In this document: in pieces, positions 31,190-43,722 of the stretch
Numbering within the stretch: the first letter of the stretch is position 1
Layout of the letters: each line of letters starts with the position of its first letter
Assembly (NCBI RefSeq): GCF_963675165.1
Contig: NC_087390.1
Location: 1,569,501 to 1,633,500, forward strand
Length of the DNA stretch: 64,000 bases
Source: Halichondria panicea
Lineage: Eukaryota > Porifera > Demospongiae > Suberitida > Halichondriidae
Direction of reading: 5' to 3'
Notes under the pieces: model-generated
Databases searched by the model: none
Seen by the model: the letters and a program-made list of their open reading frames with translations, nothing else
Told to the model about the DNA's origin: nothing
Program-made: the position numbers and the translations under genes

Positions 31190-31910
31190 ATAATCAATTT
31201 TTGCATGACCAAAATGTCAGCAATTGCCCTCTACAGTTCTTATACTGTAACTAAATTAAATGCAGTGAAACTTGTATTGTGGTCAGCCTATAATCAGGCA
31301 CCCTTTACAATACAGCCAGGTTAACAAGCTTCAGAGTCTCCATAGCATGTGTTTGAACCAGACCACCTCTTTATTATAGCCACTGTTGGTCTGCCCTTGC
31401 AAGGGGTGACAGCTATAGATTGGTTTCCTTACACAAGTATACACACATGGAGAAACCAATCACCCCAGGGCATGACATTTCAACAACACCCTACAATACT
31501 TAAGTCAGTGTTTCCCCCAGTGTACAGTTCAAACAGGGTGGCGCTAGACTATGGCTTGGGGGAGGGGCAGCATGTATTACTGCTAATCTTTCTTGCCATT
31601 ATTTGCCATGCACACAGCTTCTCAATGTCCTCTAACACAGTACATGACCACAATAGAGATAATTGTATAGTCCAGGACTTCCCCAAATTCAATCCATACA
31701 CACAACTTAACTTGTACAGATTCCCAAATTCAATTAGCTACTCAACAAGAGCCCTTTAACCAAACACTGGTTAAGTATGTACCAACATAAGATAAATAAT
31801 ACAGTAGAATGTTCAGTACACTACGTATAGGTAAAAAGAGTATATACCACTCCAAACAGGACTGTATACTTCTATCCAACACTTTCTGACATACTCTATC
31901 AACATACGTG
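31190..31910. other. Intron of the carboxypeptidase relic
   Basis: No exon seen. It is nearly identical to 42470-43130 in copy 3, apart from small indels (for example GGCGCTAGAC here, GGCAGGCTAGAC there). A 136-codon frame at 31349-31759 is not kept in copy 3. Confidence 0.6.
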
Positions 31911-32469
31911 TACATAGCGAGGTCCTGAGAATGTTGTAGTAGTTGGTGGATCCAGTGATGTTGCACAAGTACGTAGGATACGGTATCAGATCTCCGTTGA
32001 GCAGAGCAGCAAAAATCTGCAACAGTCGACACAAACATGTTATACCTAGTTTGAGAATGTGAAATGAATTTTGGATGCTGAGCTTCTGTGAATTGGCCAC
32101 CGAATAAACCGTAACAGCTGCGTTGAGTAATAGCTTAGACAAGCACACAGCTGGCTACAATGTTCACTAACTGCTAGGTACTGAACCCTGGTGGACGAGA
32201 GGGGGTACGTGATGCACATACATTGTAGTTAGTCAGTGGCTTCAGTAGTTGGTTCCTGTACAGGTACTGAGTACTAGAGTTGCCTCTGTGACTAGAGTTC
32301 TGATGCTGTGTATAGTGTGTGTACCTTGAAGCCATCGTAAAACCATTCAGCTTTGATGTACTGCACAGCCGTGTTGGTCCTTGAATAAATGTAAGTGGCT
32401 TGGTTCTCGTCAGCCATTCCAAACTGGAACACAAGGTCAGCGTACGCCATCATCACTTGCGTCCGTCCC

Positions 32470-32470
<1 letters not shown>

Positions 32471-32528
<58 letters not shown>

Positions 32529-32551
32529 GTGTGTATGTGTGTGTGTGTGTG
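32471..32551. repeat. (GT)n microsatellite
   Basis: About 40 GT units with a few interruptions, directly upstream of the acceptor of the carboxypeptidase exon at 32468. Confidence 0.95.
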
Positions 32552-33367
32552 AGGGGTAGCAGCAGAAATAAGAATTGCCTTTTTATCTCTCAAATATGAA
32601 AGGTCTCTTTCTAAACTAGCCATAACTCGAGAAAGAAGCTTTAGTTTGCTAATCCACGAATCAAAATCCAAGAGAATGTGGCTAAAAGACTATAGAAGCT
32701 GTTAGTTTTCTTCGCATTGCAACCGTTGAGCAGTTACAGCTGGAACAGACACACAGACAGACACACGCACACACACACACACACACACAGTCAGCTCTAC
32801 CGTATTCCTCGTGCGGCTACATCTCGAGGCATAATTACAGTATTTGGTATTATGGCTGGTTAGGACATGATTATTGTGGGCATGCAGTGGCTATGTTAAC
32901 ATGAACAATTATGGGCTTGGGCTGTACATAAAGACTTTGGACTGTATAAATGGAGGGTCCTTTGGTTGCTTGGTTGGTGAGAAGCTTTTGTGCTTGTACT
33001 TGGTATGACAATAATTTTATGATAATAAACCTCAGGAATTGTCTAGAGGTTTTGTGGTGGCTGATGCATGGGGGTGTTGGGAGTGGGCCTTGCCCAATTA
33101 TGCTCAAAATTGTTCCTAGTCTCCAAGTCTCATGTACATTGTACCAAGAGTTCATTAGGAGGAGTACACAACTCCACTTAACACCGTAGTACCTTCCCAC
33201 AATCACATGCTGTTGTATAAAGAATCAAAATTAATTTGCAATGAATGACAGTGTGGATGGTGATAATGTGATCACTAATGTTATTCATTTACAACTGCCA
33301 GTAGGAAAGGCAATGAATAACATAGTTACTAATTGCCTTTCCTGCTTGTTGTGATTACAATAGTGAG

Positions 33368-33595
33368 TACCGTATAGCGCGAAATTTTCGAGGCACTTAT
33401 ATTTCGTGGATTAGCCTCTAAAAGCTATTTCGTTGCACAATGTTCGCGGAATGACTGCTTACCGGAAGCCACGCCTTTAAATCTATGCATGCTATAGCAG
33501 GTAATTCAATTTTTGTGGACTTAATTTTCGTGTAGGATTCTAACCCACGAAATCCGCGAAAATTAAGCCCCTCGAAAATTTCGCGCTATACGGTA
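33368..33595. mobile_element. MITE, TACCGTATAGCG-end family (best-preserved copy)
   Basis: Terminal inverted repeats of about 26 bases: TACCGTATAGCGCGAAATTT and AAATTTCGCGCTATACGGTA. The outermost TA on both sides may be the target duplication, as in Tc1/mariner-type MITEs. Length 228 bases; no coding. Confidence 0.88.
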
Positions 33596-33815
33596 TCTGT
33601 GACCTAGGAATGAGGAATGCTTTTTGTGCAGTCTATTGGAGTAGCTATACTCTTCCTAATGAACTCTTGATTGTACCAGGAGTGCACTCCTGATTGTATA
33701 CCTATTAGTCTTTAATTATTACCATTAGTCTGCTAGCATAACTTGGGCAAGGCCTAGTGGGAGTGGGGAACAGGCATTAGTCAGTATATACGCCCTTGGT
33801 CAAAGTAAATAGATG

Positions 33816-33839
33816 TGGTGTGTGTGTGTGTGTGTGTTG

Positions 33840-33870
<31 letters not shown>

Positions 33871-33878
33871 TGTGTGTG

Positions 33879-33934
<56 letters not shown>

Positions 33935-33942
33935 TGTGTGTG
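33816..33942. repeat. (GT)n microsatellite
   Basis: Roughly 125 bases of GT with TGGT interruptions. It is followed by GAGGGGTAGCAGCAGAAATA, which also follows the GT runs at 32.55, 43.88 and 48.42 kb, so the run travels with a dispersed repeat. Confidence 0.95.
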
Positions 33943-34238
33943 AGGGGTAGCAGCAGAAATAAACTTGGCTTAAGAATTGAAAAATACTTTAAATATTAAA
34001 GCTAGGTCTCTTTCAAAGCTTTCAGAAAATCAGAAAAGTGTTGAAATCAAGTTATGGCAGTCCCCAAACCATTGGGGAGCTATTACACTTTGGTGCCCTT
34101 AGTGACTTTGCTGGATTTTGTCTATAATTGTAAGCAAGCAACTCCATTAACCTGGGCTGTAATAATTATAGAGGGTGTCCTAGTGGTTAGTGTACACACA
34201 TAATACACTTGACTCTGCCTGAGTGTCCTACTAATAAC

Positions 34239-35591
34239 CTGATGGCCTTGAGTTGGATGTTGTTACTGATCCTCTCCAGTACTGCCTCCCCAGACACAGT
34301 GTCTATGATGAGCACACACTCTTTAGTGACAGGCTTCTTGGGTCCTCTGAACTGGGCCACATCATCAGTCCACTCAGCCTGTGTGGAAGTGAAGGGGGGC
34401 AGAATGATTGTAGTTATAGTCAAACCTGTCTATTGTAGTCACCCTCTATAATACAGCCACTCAACATCTCCATAGCATATAATTATGTGTTTGGACCTGA
34501 CTGTGTTAGGAGGCCACCTCTCTATTGGCAAACATGCCTCACAATAAAATAGCTGATTGAAGAGCTCATAATTATAACTACACAACTACATGTACTTGCT
34601 TATTAAGTTTGCTCCCTAGAAACCTACTAATAGATCTAGCTCAGTTGCTGTGAGATAGCAAATAGTGTGTGATATGATGCTGGGCTAGTTGTACAGTACC
34701 CCAGTGTACCACCACGGTGACTGCTCACTTCCCTAGATACAACCTCAGGGTATGGAGGAAGTGATTGTAGCTAAGCTACAGTTATCCCCTCACCTGGTAG
34801 TTGTACGTTCACTTCATCATCAGCCACTCGCAGTTTACCAGGCTTTGTGGGATCCACTGACAGAGGCTTGAAGTCATCTGATACAGTGGCCATCAATGTC
34901 AGTCACTAAATGATTCGGTAAAATTCGGCTGAAAAAATACATCTATTAAACATTATATTAAGACTAAGAGGGTGGAGATACGCTAGTCGGGCGCCGCCGC
35001 CCTCTACCATTGCCCGGAAGGAGGTCGGGAATCAAGCCTATCCACAGTTTTGTTCTGTTGTTGGAAATCCAACAATTCCACCAGCTCCAATCAGATTGCA
35101 GTATCTCAAGGGGATTAATCACACCCACTCAACTGTACCATGTGTGAATTTTGCACACGTTGGATTGACTGAGAGGCGAGGCCAACACCCACTTTAATAA
35201 ATGATTTCATCGCTATTGGTTAGCACCCACATAGAATGAATGATATTCATGATACTATTGCGTAACAGGCCAGAACAAAACTGTGGATAGGCTTGATTCC
35301 CGACCTCCTTCAAGGAGGGCGGCGGCGCTCGACTAGAGACACGCCACTACAGTCTTCCTGGTTTATATAATCCTTCACTGAAGGAGATGAACTCTATGTA
35401 TGCATGGCGATATGATTTTTTTTTGTATGGTACTGAGAAATCGGAGAAACTGTGACTCACATTTAATATTTGATGGTGTGATAGGCGTTCTCCCTGGGGA
35501 AGGTGAAGCTCTTGCCCAGTTTGACTCTATATTCCTCACCCAGTTTCACTGGGAGCAGCTCAGTGCAGTAGAAGCAACTTCAGCCGGCCAT
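34239..35591 (-). pseudogene. ELL-associated factor (EAF) relic, copy A
   Basis: EAF proteins stimulate the ELL transcription-elongation factor. Minus-strand exons: about 35591-35460 (VKLGKSFTFPRENAYHTIK), 34877-34794 (DFKPLSVDPTKPGKLRVADD) and 34378-34239 (QFRGPKKPVTKECVLIIDTV, then SNNIQLKAIR). All align with the EAF N-terminal domain. Lesions: extra bases just after the ATG and again 20 bases on break the start (ATG GCC GGC TGA), and a 7-base duplication at the first donor adds a stop. The phase from exon 2 to exon 3 also does not fit. No C-terminal transactivation exons are seen. The first exon points away from NLR3, so the two may once have shared a divergent promoter. Confidence 0.75.
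34984..35335. mobile_element. 352-base inverted-repeat element in the EAF relic intron
   Basis: Arms of about 70 bases: TAGTCGGGCGCCGCCGCCCT and AGGGCGGCGGCGCTCGACTA outermost, then a shared GAAGGAGGTCGGGAATCAAG segment. Flanks GAGATACGC (34975-34983) and GAGACACGC (35336-35344) are a 9-base duplication with one mismatch. The empty site is seen near 55175 upstream of NLR4. Confidence 0.88.
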
Positions 35592-35631
35592 AGTCTAACA
35601 AGAGGCAAGCGAGGCCAAATTTGTCCCATAC

Positions 35632-35692
35632 GGTAAAGATCGTTATTGAAACAATTGAAAGAATAACGTTGCAAAAAAGTGGGGGAGGTTTT
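35632..35692 (+). promoter_or_regulatory. Conserved block upstream of NLR3
   Basis: GGTAAAGATCGTTATTGAAA, then an A-run and GGGGGAGGTTTTGT. Homologous to 6683-6750, 187 bases before the NLR3 ATG. Confidence 0.3.
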
Positions 35693-35818
35693 GTGGTCAA
35701 AAGAGCATGCACAAGATTCTCTAGCTCTGACTGACATTAAATCTGTACTGAAGAATTAAGCTTCAACCACAACATTAAATCTTGGAGCTGGCACAGTTGG
35801 TCTATTCCTGACAGAACC

Positions 35819-38800
35819 ATGAAGATGACATCTCAGAGACATGCCCGTTGTCTCTCAATTGATCTGGACGATGATGTTACCCTGGTTTTCCATAAACCTA
35901 GTTGGCAGCTCAGAGCCAGCCTTGCCTCTGTGTTGATCACTCCTGTCCTCTACCAACTCTACCTCATTATGGTCACCATCAGATACATACTCTTCTTACA
36001 AACGTTTTCCTGTAAGTCAGTGGGAAGCATACTCACCAATAATTGCATAACATAACTTGTCATAGAGTAGAGAAATTTGGAGTTGTATGCTTGTGTTGAC
36101 AGAGATACTGCAACAGTTTGTTAATTGACTAAATTTAAGTGTGGGTGCCAAGTAAAATTCATTGTTAAAACAAGAGTAACTGTATATAGGCAGAATTATA
36201 TACTAGGCAGAATAATCACTATAATTATTTTATTATCAGATATTATGTTAGAACAGCCAATTAAGGTTAAAATTAATCACTAGCAATGGTGTCACGTAAT
36301 ACCCCCCTGTCTCATAATACCCCCTGTCTCCCCCTATCTCATAATACCCCCCTGTCTCATAATACCCAAACCACTTTAAACACTAAATTAATGCTAGCAT
36401 TAGCTGCAAACAAAGCACTGTCACTAATGTTTTTGCTTATTATGCAGACATAATTATAACAATGCATATTGACCATAATTATAGTAGTTAGTGAACAGGT
36501 TATTTAGCTGATTACTGCAAGACATTAACTGGTCAGAAACATTAATTTTATAGAGGTCTCATAATACTGACTTGTACTCTACTCATATTACGGGCTACAA
36601 TTACACTTAAGGAACAGCCATTAGTGTATTGCTTAATTGGTATTCACGGAATCTCATGACCCACAATTGTGATGTCACATGCAGCACATGAATATCATTA
36701 TTTATGTAACTCTACATAGCTCCCCCACGTCCTGCTTTCCCTGTGGTTGACTTGAGTTGGACCGGAGTGTTTCCTTGTGAGCTGGGATGGAGGGGGAGTG
36801 CACTGGCCGTTCACATTCTGTCAGCTGTGCTTATCACCTGCTACTCACTCATCACTGCCTGCTTGGTGAGATGGAACCCTCGGAAACAATGGAACTCAAC
36901 CACATCAGGTAATCAATTATATATTTACTGCCACAATAATTATAAACATCACTCTTATTTTCTAGTTTTTGAAAAGCCGACCAAGTTCCAAGTGAGAGTT
37001 CAGAGCACTAATCGACTGATGTTGCCCCCCACTCTCAGTCTGTGTATACTGTTACTGATATTCCGCTTACTGTTACAGTCAGGAGATGTTGAAGCAAACC
37101 CTGGACCAACGCTTGGTAAGCAAATGTCTCTTTATGTATGCATATAAAACTTGTATTAAACCATGTGTATGCCATTGTATTTTTGTTTTTGTTTTTTGTA
37201 GGCTCTATTCTGACTATCGATGATTTGAATTCTGTTTACGAGAAATTGATAGAAGCCGCTGGAAACTGGTTAGACCTGGGACTTTCCCTGGGATTAGGTC
37301 ATAGCACCCTCAGTAATATAAAAGATGAACATCGAGACAAGAACCAAACCTGTTTACGGGAAATGTTAGCTGTTCGCTTGAAGACTGGCCCTCCACTCAC
37401 CTATTCTGACATATGTCGGAGCCTCAGAGCACGAACAGTTGCACGGAATGATGTCGCTGAGGCTATAGAGGAGGCATGTACAGGTATGAATAGTGATGAG
37501 GTTAACCTCGACCACACTATAACTGTAGATAGAATTAGTATACTTATACGTAACTATATGTAGTTACCGCAGCCTAAAGCCAGGAATGTAATTTACTATT
37601 ATAATACTTCAATAGGACAATTTTATCCAATTACTTACTTTAATTTAGATGAGGATACTTCACCTGGGCCACCTATGAAGCCAAAACTGTCCACAACGAC
37701 TCTTGGACCAACCAGTGAGTTAGCTAATCAGTAGTTTGTGTGAGTGCATGGATTGAGAAAAGGCAATCTCAGGATTACCGCGCATTTTTAAAAATATATA
37801 TTTCCACAGCGACTCCTAGACCAACCAGAAGTTAGTTAATTGGTATAGTTTGTGTGATAGAGTATGTAAGAAAATTTGGGATAGAATTATACAGTACTGT
37901 TTGGAGTCGCACTCTTTTAACCTATATACGTACGTAGTGTACTGAAGATTCCACTATAATTATTGTTTATCATTCGCTTCATGTTTATTCTCAGAATTCA
38001 AATCTGATAATCGTTCCACCATCCAACCAGATGAAGCAATAGGAATTTATCGATCATACTTAACTAGTATTTACGATACAAGATTCCTCCCTGCTGATGA
38101 CAAATATCCTCTCCAGTGTGTTAAGCATTTTGTTAATCTAGAATGTGCAGATGTAAGTAAACATTTATCGAGAAAGGAAATTAAAAAGTCTTGGTCAGAA
38201 ATAGTTCAAGGCGAGCTGGATAGATTTCCTAGAGAGTCAATTACAATGGACCAGATAGCTTCCAAAGTAGAGGGTAAATTCTCTAAACTAGTTGTCATTA
38301 AAGGGGCTCCTGGAGGAGGAAAGACGACTTTGTCATGGGAACTGTGCAGACGATGGGCTAATGGTGAAGTTTGGACAGATTACTCTCTCGTTGTATTGCT
38401 CCGACTTCGAGATAAGAATGTTCAGGAAGCTGTAGAATTAGTTGATCTATTTCAATGTGAAAATACTGAAGCTTCCAAAAATATTGTTGCTACTACTATC
38501 ATACAAAATCATCATGGGCATGGTATTCTTTTCATTTTAGAAGGCCTGGATGAGTTGCCACCATCCCTTAGAGAAAATGACTCCATATTTATGAAGCTAA
38601 TAACCGGACGTCTTCTGCCAGCTAGTACCGTGCTTGTTACCACTAGACCCTGGGCTGTATGTGATCTACCTGTTACTTGTAGCTCAAGAGTTGATCAGTT
38701 CATCGAAATCTTAGGTTTTTCTTCCGAACAAATTCAAGAATACATTGATCTAATGATCAAAGATGGGGCTCCACCACAACTACGTGAATATATTGACTCT

Positions 38801-41143
38801 AATCCACGTATCTCTAGTGCAATGTACAACCCTCTTCATGCCAAAATTGTAGTTGAAGTGTACAGAGAAAACCATGAGAATAGCAATAGCATAATCCCCA
38901 ACACAACAACTGAACTATACACCGAATACTCTCAAATTTTGATTAAAAGATGTTTAGAGAATGATTGGAGCGATGAGCTTAGTGAGTTACCTTCGTCACA
39001 TCAGGTACATTTTGATAAGCTCTGCCAAATTGCGTACAATGGAATAACAAAAGAAAAACAACAGTTGGTTTTTTTCAAGGAAGATGTTGTTGATGCTAGC
39101 ACTACACTCGGATTCATGAACAGTGTACATCCTTTACATAAGAAAAATAACAGTTCTCCATCTTACAATTTCCTTCATCTAACACTTCAAGAGTTCCTTG
39201 CTGCATTTTATGTCTGGAAAAATAAAACCCCACACGAGCAGTTGATCTTGTTTGAAACCAAAGCTCATGATGGATCATACAAGATGGTTCTATTGTTTTT
39301 AGCTGGATTGACTAAACTGAATGACCCATGGACACAGTGTGTACTTCCAACTTCTTACTTGTACTATGAGGAAGGATCATCAAAAGCCGAGAGAATGTGT
39401 GAATTCTCAAGTGATCAAATTTTGTGGATCTATGAAAGCCAAAATGTGCAAGCCATGAAGGACTTGTATTGTAATGTGCTGTATGAACCACCGCTATATG
39501 ATGATATTGATCAGTTTGCACTTGGTTATGTTGTAGCTTCTGCTCATTTCAAAGTAATTCTAACGGACATGTTTGAGTTACATAATGGTATGGCTATATC
39601 AATGTTATTAGCAGGAATCAACAAAGTGTTGCCTTCTTTTACTCTAAGTGTAAGGCATCTGAAAATATCTACCACATTCAAGATTCCATGTTTTTGGCAT
39701 ACACTCACTGATAGGATATTACCAGAATTAGAAGGAGTCACTATCAGTAGATCAAAAGATATTGACGATGAATTTGATGGGCCTGAGGCATTAAAAATAT
39801 TTGACACCATACAGCTATCTCCAAACTTAAGTGTTGTAGAGCTAGATTTTGGCACCTCAAGAGACACTGTGATACGAATACTTGATATTTTGAAGCCAAA
39901 ACACTACTTGAAAGTTTTGAAATGTACTCGAGTATCGCCAGCTGATGAAGAGTTGCTGTCAGACTTCATTGCACATTCTAGTATTGAAATGTTGGTGATA
40001 CAATTGATACCAGAGTCACCCACAGATTGCTCACTCACCACAGAAACTAATAGTTGGTGTATTTCAATTGGATTGAACGTGACTGAGTTAAAAAGGAATA
40101 ACACAAAAATCTTGCCACAATTACTGTCTAAACATTCATTTACCAATAGCGAAGTAGAAAGGACGTTTATGAGATCAGATGTGATCTTTTCACTGTCTAC
40201 TATGAAAAATTTAATTTCAATCTTAAGCCACTGGAAACTAAGCTTACAATATCTGCGATGCTCTTACCTGGTTCAGTTCACCCCCGCACAATCTGAGCAG
40301 TTTTTTAGTACTATACTCAATTGTCCGATATTTAAAGAACTCGATATTCAAAGTGAAATAAAGGGCATATCTAGATATATCTTTAACCCACAGGACTTGC
40401 AATCACTAATTTTGCGTTGTTTTGATTATGCCTGTAAGGTTTTACATTCTCTCAAAGACAATCGATTACATTCCATTAAAAGCCTTAAACTTATGTGTTA
40501 CTTTGACTGCGATTTTGATGAAGCTATTGGTAAGTATCTGCAGACTGACACATCTCTAGAAGAATTGACACTGAATTTTATTTATTTAAAAAGTAGCCCG
40601 AGTAGCATATGCATGAGTCATTTAGTGCAGGGACTGCAAGTTAACACATGTCTAACTAAGCTAACTATTTCACCTCATCATAATTTTATAATTAATATTA
40701 AAAAAAGGGACTCAGATTATGATCTCAGAACGCTTGAACTGGCCCAAATGTTTCAACTTAATACAACTCTACAATTCATTGAACTTACGGTTGATATGAA
40801 CTTGCTAATGGATCTACAACTCGTTTTGGAAGCATTGAGAGAAAACAATACAGTTAAACACCTGATACTCCGCCTGTATGTGACATCATTTACACCGTAC
40901 GCTGTTACCACTGAAGAGGCTGAAGCTGTCAGTAATGTGTTAGCCAAGAACAAGACTCTAGAGGTGTTTCACCTCGATGTTGAGATCACTGAGTGCTCCC
41001 CAATTGTCAGGGGGCTCTTGGAAAACAAAACACTGAAAGAATTCGGCACTTCTAAGAATACAAAAAAGAACATTGTCGCATGTCCCGAGTATCTTGATGT
41101 CAGACGAAGAATTTTGTTTTTGAACATTACCCCTTTTCATTAA
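35819..41143 (+). CDS. NLR3: leader-2A-Death-NACHT-LRR receptor
   Basis: Exons 35819-36011, 36720-36908, 36966-37115, 37202-37483, 37649-37714 and 37995-41143 join in phase 1 to 1342 residues with no stop. The leader is 174 residues (three fewer than NLR1 at the start of exon 3), then the 2A motif. The Death exon is two codons longer than in the sisters (DKNQTC and GPPLTY). NACHT has GAPGGGKTT and ILFILEGLDELPP. LRR-like segments end the protein. Exon 2 has HILSAV where the sisters have LILSAV or LIMSAV, placing a His in the second hydrophobic span. Intron 5 has a partial copy of the exon 5 end at about 37803-37830 (CGACTCCTAGACCAACCAG) with a ruined donor. The likely EAF partner upstream is broken, while this receptor is open, which argues for selection on the receptor. 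Confidence 0.9.
37067..37108 (+). other. 2A-like ribosome-skipping motif of NLR3
   Basis: LLLQSGDVEANPGP in frame. Predicted products: a 174-residue leader ending in Gly and a 1168-residue receptor beginning with Pro. Confidence 0.88.
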
Positions 41144-41567
41144 TATGCATTGTGTACTAAGTTTAGGTGGCTATCTTATACAGCATAATTATTTTGTGTG
41201 TATACCATTCCTGACCCAGTTTTAGGCAGAAAGTAAAACTGTTCTATAATAATTATAATTATATAACATCATACACTCCATCTTGTTTATTATCTATGGC
41301 TCTTATAATTATCTTTTTATATATAGGTATCTTAATTTGCAATTCCTGACCCATGCAGTTTTTAGGCAAAAAGTAAACTGTTCTTATTATTATGTTTATG
41401 TCTCTTGTTTTTGATCGCTTCATTGAATTTGCATAAAATTATAATTCTCTTAAAACAACATAATTATTAAATGACACGACTATAATTATAGATTCTAGAA
41501 CTCACTATATAGTTTTTATCTTTACACTTGAAGCACAATCATTTCCAGACAACATAATTATAATAGG

Positions 41568-43663
41568 CTATTGCATGTTCACAAAGTTCTGGATGAGGTT
41601 GAGTGCTCTCTCTGGCTGGTCAAACGGGAGAATGTCCCCACCCCCTCTCACGACCACCTGCATAAACTTGTTCACTGTCCTCACACACCCGGCAACATAA
41701 TCTCCTATCTTCCACACCTGTGAAGGGGAGGAAATGTGTGTGGGGGGGGTGAGAATAAGAAATGTGTGTGTGTGGGGGGGGGTGAGAATAAGAAATGTGT
41801 GTGTGTGTGTGGGAGGGGGGGTGAGAACAAGAAATGTGTGTGTATGGGGGGGGTGAAAACAAGAAATGTGTGTGTGTGTGTGTAGGGGGGGGGGGGTGAG
41901 AACAAGAAATGTGTGTGTGTGTGTGTGGGGGGGAGTGGGGGGTGAGAACAAAAAATGTGTGTGTGCGTGGGGGGGGGGGTGAGAACAAGAAATGTGTGTG
42001 TGTGTGTGGGGGGGGAGGTAAGAACATATACAAAACTAGCAACCTTTAATGAATAATTATCATACTGTAGGTGTACAATGGAGTCACTTGTGTGTAAGCC
42101 TTGAGGTAGGCGTGTCTTCCCGACGTACCTGCAACATGCTCTCCGTAAGGGGAACCCCCACAATGATGTCCAGCTGTCCATTGTACAGGAGCACCTGAGG
42201 GGCTACACTAACAGTCACCACATTATTATAATGCAAAAGAGACCGTTTGTATGTACTAAACAAAGACAATATTCACTCATTATAAGCACACCATAGTATG
42301 ACATTGTACGAAACACTTGAAAACACAATCTTCAGACTGAGAGCCATAGCTGAGACTACCGACGTGAATGGCTCGTCTGATGTCAGTGGTATTGATGAAG
42401 GGAACGTAGTAGTTAAAATCAGGGGAGGCTGGACGAATAAGAAATATTGCATGTGAAGAACTGTCTTAAATAATCAATTTGCATGACCAAAATGTCAGCA
42501 ATTGCCCTCTACAGTTCTTATACTGTAACTAAATTAAATGCAGTGAAACTTGTCTATTGTGGTCAGCCTATAATCAGGTACCCTTTACAATACAGCCAGG
42601 TTAACAAGCTTCAGAGTCTCCATAGCATGTGTTTGAACCAGACCACCTCTTTATTATAGCCACTGTTGGTCTGCCTTTGCAAGGGGTGACAGCTATAGAT
42701 TGGTTTCCTTACACAAGTATACACACAGGGAGAAACCAATCACCCCAGGGCATGACATTTCAACAACACCCTACAATACTTAAGTCAGTGTTTCCCCCAG
42801 TGTACAGTTCAAACAGGGTGGCAGGCTAGACTATGGCTTGGGGGAGGGGCAGCATGTATTACTGCTAATCTTTCTTGCCATTATTTGCCATGCACACAGC
42901 TTCTCAATGTCCTCTAACACAGTACATGACCACAATAGAGATAATTGTATAGTCCAGGACTTCCCCAAATTCAATTAGCTACTCAAACAGGGCCCTTTAA
43001 CCAAACACTGGTTAAGTATGTACCAACATAAGATAAATAATACAGTAGAATGTTCAGTACACTACGTATAGGTAAAAAGAGTATATACCACTCCAAACAG
43101 GACTGTATACTTCTATCCAACACTTTCTGACATACTCTATCAACATACGTGTACCTAGCGAGGTCCTGAGAATGTTGTAGTAGTTGGTGGATCCAGTGAT
43201 GTTGTACAAGTACGTAGGATACGGTATCAGATCTCCGTTGAGCAGAGCATCAAAAATCTGCAACAGTCGGCACAAACATGTTATACCTACTTTGAGAATG
43301 TGAAATGGATTTTGGATGCTGAGCTTCTGTGAATTGGCCACCGAATAAACCGTAACAGCTGCGTTCAGTAATAGCTTAGACAAGCACACAGCTGGCTACA
43401 ATGTTCACTAACTGCTAGGTACTGAACCCTGGTGGACGAGAGGGGGTACGTGATGCACATACATTGTAGTTAGTCAGTGGCTTCAGTAGTTGGTTCCTGT
43501 ACAGGTACTGAGTACTAGAGTTGCCTCTGTGACTAGAGTTCTGATGCTGTGTATAGTGTGTACCTTGAAGCCATCGTAAAACCGTTCAGCTTTGATGTAC
43601 TGCACAGCCGTGTTGGTCCTTGAATAAATGTAAGCGGCTTAGTTCTCGTCAGCCATTCCAAAC

Positions 43664-43666
<3 letters not shown>
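41568..43666 (-). pseudogene. CPVL-like serine carboxypeptidase relic (copy 3), catalytic His lost
   Basis: Minus-strand exons: about 43666-43566, then about 43286-43150 (DALLNGDLIPYPTYLYNITG), about 42434-42345 (DFNYYVPFINTTDIRRAIHV), about 42205-42130 (VLLYNGQLDIIVGVPLTES, with the catalytic Asp) and 41717-41568. It is the most complete copy of the C-terminal half. In the last exon the catalytic His codon is changed: GGGHILPFDQ in copies 1 and 2 reads GGGDILPFDQ here (C to G on the coding strand, + position 41636). The first exon has a Gln-to-stop change (TAA), and its 5' part is replaced by a GT microsatellite. No exon with the nucleophile Ser is present. It is inactive by several independent marks. 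Confidence 0.78.
41727..42025. repeat. GT/G-run minisatellite, short array
   Basis: About eight units of the same type as 13262-14735 (GTGAGAACAAGAAATG, (TG)n, G-run), in the last intron of carboxypeptidase copy 3. Confidence 0.93.
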
Positions 43667-43667
<1 letters not shown>

Positions 43668-43716
<49 letters not shown>

Positions 43717-43722
43717 GTGGGT
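43668..43722. repeat. (GT)n microsatellite replacing an exon end
   Basis: GT run with GGGT interruptions abutting the truncated first exon of carboxypeptidase copy 3. A second short GT run with the shared GAGGGGTAGCAGCAG tail is at 43859-43890. Confidence 0.9.

Larger units (their letters stand above)
28990..32468 (-). pseudogene. CPVL-like serine carboxypeptidase relic (copy 2)
   Basis: Minus strand, convergent with NLR2. Exons in order: 32468-32325 (MMAYADLVFQFGMADENQAT), 32016-31914 (ALLNGDLIPYPTY, then NITGSTNYYNILRT), about 29450-29345 (TDIRRAIHVG) and 29129-28990 (GGGHILPFDQPERA). This matches the C-terminal half of CPVL. Missing are all 5' exons, including the nucleophile Ser, and the exon with the catalytic Asp (YNGQLDIIV, present in copy 3). 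The RRAIHVG exon has a 10-base local duplication that breaks the frame, and the last exon has lost about 15 bases. A piggyBac-like element sits in the intron before the RRAIHVG exon. Not a working enzyme gene. Confidence 0.75.

Noticed and set aside
31349-31759. 136-codon frame
   Set aside because: It falls in a carboxypeptidase intron; the near-identical sequence at 42629-42829 ends early because of a small indel, so it is not conserved.
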